Assembly (NCBI GenBank): GCA_002719955.1
Contig: PBFW01000073.1
Coordinates: 82,429 to 146,428 of the forward strand
DNA from: Deltaproteobacteria bacterium
Lineage (GTDB): Bacteria > Myxococcota_A > UBA9160 > UBA4427
DNA length: 64,000 nt
Direction of reading: 5' to 3'
Made by a program: the position numbers and the translations under genes. This document shows positions 61,106-64,000 of the stretch, one piece after another. The notes beneath the pieces are model-generated. The model searched no databases, was not told the DNA's origin, and worked only from the letters and a program-made list of their open reading frames with translations. The first letter of the stretch is position 1. The number at the start of each line of letters is the position of its first letter.

Positions 61106-62227
61106 TCACTTGAAGTAGGGAATCACGTGGCGGCCGATATTTCGAATCGTCTCCAGCTGAGCGTCCTGCGGAACCGTGCCCATCTGGCACATGAAGAGCA
61201 CCTCATCGACCCCCGCCTCCTTCAAGCGACCCACGTATCCGATGGCATCCTCGACCGTTCCATAGGCGTGATTCGGGTTCAGCAGGGCCAGGGACGGGTC
61301 GCTGAAGTCGACGACCAACTCCTCGGACGCCCAGCGTGAACGGATCACGCTTTCGCCCGTCGTCTGCGTGACCATCAAGTCATCGTCGGCCCATTTGGTG
61401 TGGTCCGGCAGGGGGCCACCCGTGTACCAATGCGAGATGGCCTCCATGAAATAACGTTGACCGCGAATGCCGATCGAACGCGCCTGCTGCCCATCCTCCA
61501 ACACGATCGCCGGACACAGGGCGGCCAGATGTTCGATCGGGTTGTAGCCGACCTGCTCTTCTTCCTTGCGGTTCGCCCAGGCCTTCCGGTAGACGGTGTT
61601 CTTCCTGGCCACCTCCTCGGGTCCACCAAACCCCAGGACGAGCCCCCCCATCCCACGGCTCCCCGCCCAGACCAGGGAGTCCGTTCGTGTGCAGGCCAGA
61701 TACATCGGAGGATGAGGGTCCTGGTAGGGCTTTGGGTGGATCGGGCGCGACGGAATATCAATGTACTCGCCGTGGTGCTCGATCTCGTCTTGGACCATGA
61801 TTTTCGGAATGAGATACATCGCTTCGTCGATCTGGGGCTGAAGCGTCTCCAGGTCGTAGCCGAAGGTCCCGGACTCCTGTTGGGTCCCGCCCTTTCCAAC
61901 GCCGAAGTGGAGACGTCCCTCGCAGAGAATGTCGAGCGTCGCGATCCGCTCGGCCACCTTGACCGGGTGGTTCATCGCGGGCGGCAGGCAGACGACACCG
62001 TGGCCGACGTGGATGCGGCTGGTCCGACCCGCGATGAAAGCGAGAAAGGTCTCCGGGGCACTCATGTGCGCGTAATTGGTCAGCGCGGTGTGTTCGACCG
62101 CCCAGATCACGTCGAAACCCATTTCTTCGGCCAGCAGACATTGCTCGACGGCGTCCTGGAAGACCTTGATATCGCCTGCCCGAGAGGCATCGACCGTCTG
62201 CGCTTCATAGATCAGTGAGAACTTCAT
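61106..62227 (-). CDS. LLM-class flavin-dependent oxidoreductase
   Basis: A 373-residue luciferase-like TIM-barrel enzyme of the alkanal monooxygenase-like branch. Supports are KFSLIYEAQTV at the start, GFDVIWAVEHTALTNYAH, VKVAERIATLDILCEGRLHF and the GVGKGGTQQE loop. AGGAGGGA six bases before the ATG fixes the start. It resembles the protein at 7663-8811 in length and order of motifs more than the shorter ones at 8984 and 50520. It is convergent with the ferredoxin gene and divergent from the amidohydrolase gene at 62483. The substrate is unknown. Confidence 0.9.
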   Translation of the reverse strand: MKFSLIYEAQTVDASRAGDIKVFQDAVEQCLLAEEMGFDVIWAVEHTALTNYAHMSAPETFLAFIAGRTSRIHVGHGVVCLPPAMNHPVKVAERIATLDILCEGRLHFGVGKGGTQQESGTFGYDLETLQPQIDEAMYLIPKIMVQDEIEHHGEYIDIPSRPIHPKPYQDPHPPMYLACTRTDSLVWAGSRGMGGLVLGFGGPEEVARKNTVYRKAWANRKEEEQVGYNPIEHLAALCPAIVLEDGQQARSIGIRGQRYFMEAISHWYTGGPLPDHTKWADDDLMVTQTTGESVIRSRWASEELVVDFSDPSLALLNPNHAYGTVEDAIGYVGRLKEAGVDEVLFMCQMGTVPQDAQLETIRNIGRHVIPYFK

Positions 62228-62482
62228 TCCGGATCCCTCCTCGATCGCTCGTATGCGGACATCCTACACTTTCCTGCTCAGATCGGGCCAGCGCAGAAAT
62301 GGAGCCTCCGTACCAGGCGGCGAGTGCCGTTGGCCGAAGGAGGACGAGATCAAAAAACTTCGCAGCGGTCCTTTTTTGCGCGTATCATCATCCAGTTGCC
62401 CGACGATGCCCTCGCGAAGTCAGGAGGGATCCGGTGGTCCGAGCCCGCACCGTGCGAGGCCCCAGGAAAAGGAGAAACAAGG

Positions 62483-63661
62483 ATGGATCGATATCTGCTC
62501 ATTTCTTCCGACTGCCATGCAGGTCCATTGCCCGACCAGGCGCGCGGCTATGTCTCTCCCGCGTATCGCGATGCTTTCGACACCTGGAATGCTGACGTGG
62601 AAGGCAAAGAGCGCCGTAGGGCCGAGCACACGGGCGCCGCGATCTACGGAGACGAAGCTGTCGCCGACTTCGACATCGATGTCACGGATCAAGGCAGCCA
62701 GATGGTCGGAGCCTGGGATTCCAAGCAGCGGCTCGATGAGATGGACGGTGATGGTGTCGTCGCCGAAGTGATCTATCCGGGTGCGAGCCTCGAGACCATC
62801 ACACCTTTCGACGTCGGCCTCATGACCTATCAATACGAGCAGGCCCCCGAGATCTGGTTCGAAGGCTGTCGCGCCTACAATCGCTGGCTCTCTGATTTCT
62901 GTGCCGAAGTGCCGGGCCGACGCGCCGGCGTGGGGCTCATCACGATCGATGACATCGATGCGACCGTCTCCGAGATCCGTTGGCTACGCGAGAACGGGGT
63001 AACGGGCGGGATCGTGCTTCCGGTCTCCACCAATGGTCATCCCTATTACAACCACCCGCGTTACGAACCGCTCTGGGCGATCTGCGAGGACCTCGATCTG
63101 CCGATTCATGCACATGTCGGCTGGACCCCTAACTACGGTGACTACAAGGGATCGCTCGGGATCTTCCTCTCGGAAATCACCTGGTGGGCTCGCCGGCCCC
63201 TGAATTTCCTGATCTGGTCGGGAGTCTTCGAACGCCACCCGAAGTTACGATTCGTCATGACCGAAATGGGGGCGACGTGGGTGGTCCCCGAACTCGCGGA
63301 GCTGGACAAGAAATACGAAATGCCCATGTTCCGACATATGCGCCGCGAATTGCCGCGGCCACCGAGCGAGTATTTCGCCCAGAATTGCTATATGGGCGCA
63401 GCTTTCATGGCGGGGGATGTCGTCAAGATGCGCCATCAGATCGGCGTCGACAAGCTGATGTGGGGTTCGGATTATCCTCATATCGAAGGCACCTGGCCGC
63501 ATACTGCGGAGAAGCTCGCGGAGGCCTTCGCGGGGGTTGCCCAAAACGAGTGTAGAAAGATGCTCGGGGGCAATGCGGCCGAGGTCTACGGATTCGATCT
63601 CGACCAACTCTCGAAATATGCGGACCAAATGGGTCCCGCGGCCGATCGAATCGGGGCCTGA
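62483..63661 (+). CDS. Amidohydrolase_2 family metal-dependent hydrolase
   Basis: A 392-residue ACMSD-like hydrolase of the SSDCHAG subtype. The N-terminal metal motif is ISSDCHAG (D10, H12). The middle histidine lies in IHAHVGWTPNYGDY, followed by the MTEMGATWV strand and GSDYPHIEG with the late aspartate. AAGGAGAAACAAGG before the ATG at 62483 sets the start. The next gene begins with almost the same N-terminus, so the two arose by tandem duplication. They differ from the DTDTHVTE subtype found elsewhere in the window. It would hydrolyse or decarboxylate an unknown cyclic or carboxylated compound. Confidence 0.93.
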   Translation: MDRYLLISSDCHAGPLPDQARGYVSPAYRDAFDTWNADVEGKERRRAEHTGAAIYGDEAVADFDIDVTDQGSQMVGAWDSKQRLDEMDGDGVVAEVIYPGASLETITPFDVGLMTYQYEQAPEIWFEGCRAYNRWLSDFCAEVPGRRAGVGLITIDDIDATVSEIRWLRENGVTGGIVLPVSTNGHPYYNHPRYEPLWAICEDLDLPIHAHVGWTPNYGDYKGSLGIFLSEITWWARRPLNFLIWSGVFERHPKLRFVMTEMGATWVVPELAELDKKYEMPMFRHMRRELPRPPSEYFAQNCYMGAAFMAGDVVKMRHQIGVDKLMWGSDYPHIEGTWPHTAEKLAEAFAGVAQNECRKMLGGNAAEVYGFDLDQLSKYADQMGPAADRIGA

Positions 63662-63721
63662 TCCAACGCGGCACGCGCCCTCACCTGGACCTTCCCTCGA
63701 ATATTCAAAGGAGAGATCACC

Positions 63722-64000
63722 ATGGATCGTCATCTCGTCATTTCGTCTGATTGTCACGCGGGCCTTCTGCCAGGCGGTTATCGCGAATATCTCGACCCTC
63801 AATTCAGGGAAGCTTTCGACGTGGCCCATGCGAAAGAAATTGCGGCGACCAAGGCCGCGGAGGAACATTTCCTCATCCAGGACATCAATCGGGAGTGGCG
63901 CAAGGGGCACGAAACCGCGCTGACAGGCGCCTGGAATCATTCGGAGCGCATCAAGATGCTGGACGATGACGGTATCGCGGGCGAGGTCATTTTCCCGGAC
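63722..64000 (+). CDS. Amidohydrolase_2 family protein, 3'-truncated by window end
   Basis: The first 93 residues of a second SSDCHAG-type amidohydrolase are visible before the window stops. It opens MDRHLVISSDCHAG, nearly the same as the gene before it, and has GIAGEVIFPD where the neighbour has GVVAEVIYPG. AAAGGAGAG with good spacing precedes the ATG. The distance to the upstream stop is only 60 bases, so both are in one transcript. The later metal ligands cannot be checked. Confidence 0.88.
   Translation, partial: MDRHLVISSDCHAGLLPGGYREYLDPQFREAFDVAHAKEIAATKAAEEHFLIQDINREWRKGHETALTGAWNHSERIKMLDDDGIAGEVIFPD

Noticed and set aside
1..64000. tRNA, rRNA, CRISPR, integrase or insertion sequence
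   Set aside because: None was seen by eye on either strand; the gene content looks like chromosomal catabolic genes without a mobile-element scar.

Overview
The window is a GC-rich, densely packed bacterial chromosome segment. It carries about 49 apparently intact protein genes, three recognisable broken genes, and no rRNA, tRNA, CRISPR array or insertion sequence that I can see. The gene set is typical of an aerobic, catabolically versatile, deltaproteobacterial-grade lineage (Myxococcota, Binatota and similar) or an actinobacterium-like degrader. It contains five cytochromes P450, seven ACMSD-type amidohydrolases plus one HxH-type amidohydrolase, and four double-length class III CoA-transferases. 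It also has four luciferase-like (LLM) oxidoreductases, a DDN-type deazaflavin enzyme, two ketosteroid-dehydrogenase-like flavoproteins, and acyl-CoA dehydrogenases. The lineage is inferred from gene content only; there is no phylogenetic marker in the window.

Layout. 1-7.6 kb: amidohydrolases and two P450s, mostly in one plus-strand run, with a glutathione transferase. 7.6-16 kb: two divergent LLM enzymes, two NTF2-like proteins, a LysR regulator facing a multiply frameshifted isocitrate lyase/PEP mutase-type pseudogene, an aldo/keto reductase, and a DUF3604 lipoprotein. 16-26 kb: a KstD-like flavoprotein, two tandem-domain CoA-transferases, a DDN-type F420 enzyme, a membrane-anchored SGNH protein and a P450. 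26-39 kb is the most coherent block: enoyl-CoA hydratase, double hot-dog hydratase, CoA-transferase, a probable heteromeric acyl-CoA dehydrogenase pair, and a minus-strand operon SDR - CrtI-like flavoprotein - B12 acyl-CoA mutase large subunit - B12-binding subunit - MeaB. 39-50 kb: DUF1214 protein, fourth CoA-transferase, GPH-type transporter, P450, amidohydrolase, second KstD-like flavoprotein, a broken cyclic-nucleotide-binding gene and an MFS transporter. 50-64 kb: LLM enzyme, a MoaD-like protein with an aldehyde ferredoxin oxidoreductase, amidohydrolases, a broken ferritin gene, nitronate monooxygenase, SDR, a P450 with its own ferredoxin, another LLM enzyme, and two amidohydrolases, the last cut by the window end.

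How the genes could work together (inference): P450s, LLM/F420 enzymes and flavoproteins would oxidise or desaturate a hydrophobic, probably polycyclic or isoprenoid-like substrate. CoA-transferases would activate acids. The ACAD pair, hydratases and SDRs would run beta-oxidation-like steps, and the B12 mutase would rearrange a branched intermediate. Amidohydrolases would hydrolyse or decarboxylate ring-cleavage products.

The most notable single item is the mutase at 34989-36692. It has the split organisation of 2-hydroxyisobutyryl-CoA mutase, but its active-site positions (Val92, Glu119, Val210, Gln247) match none of the characterised acyl-CoA mutases I can recall. Its substrate is therefore probably undescribed.
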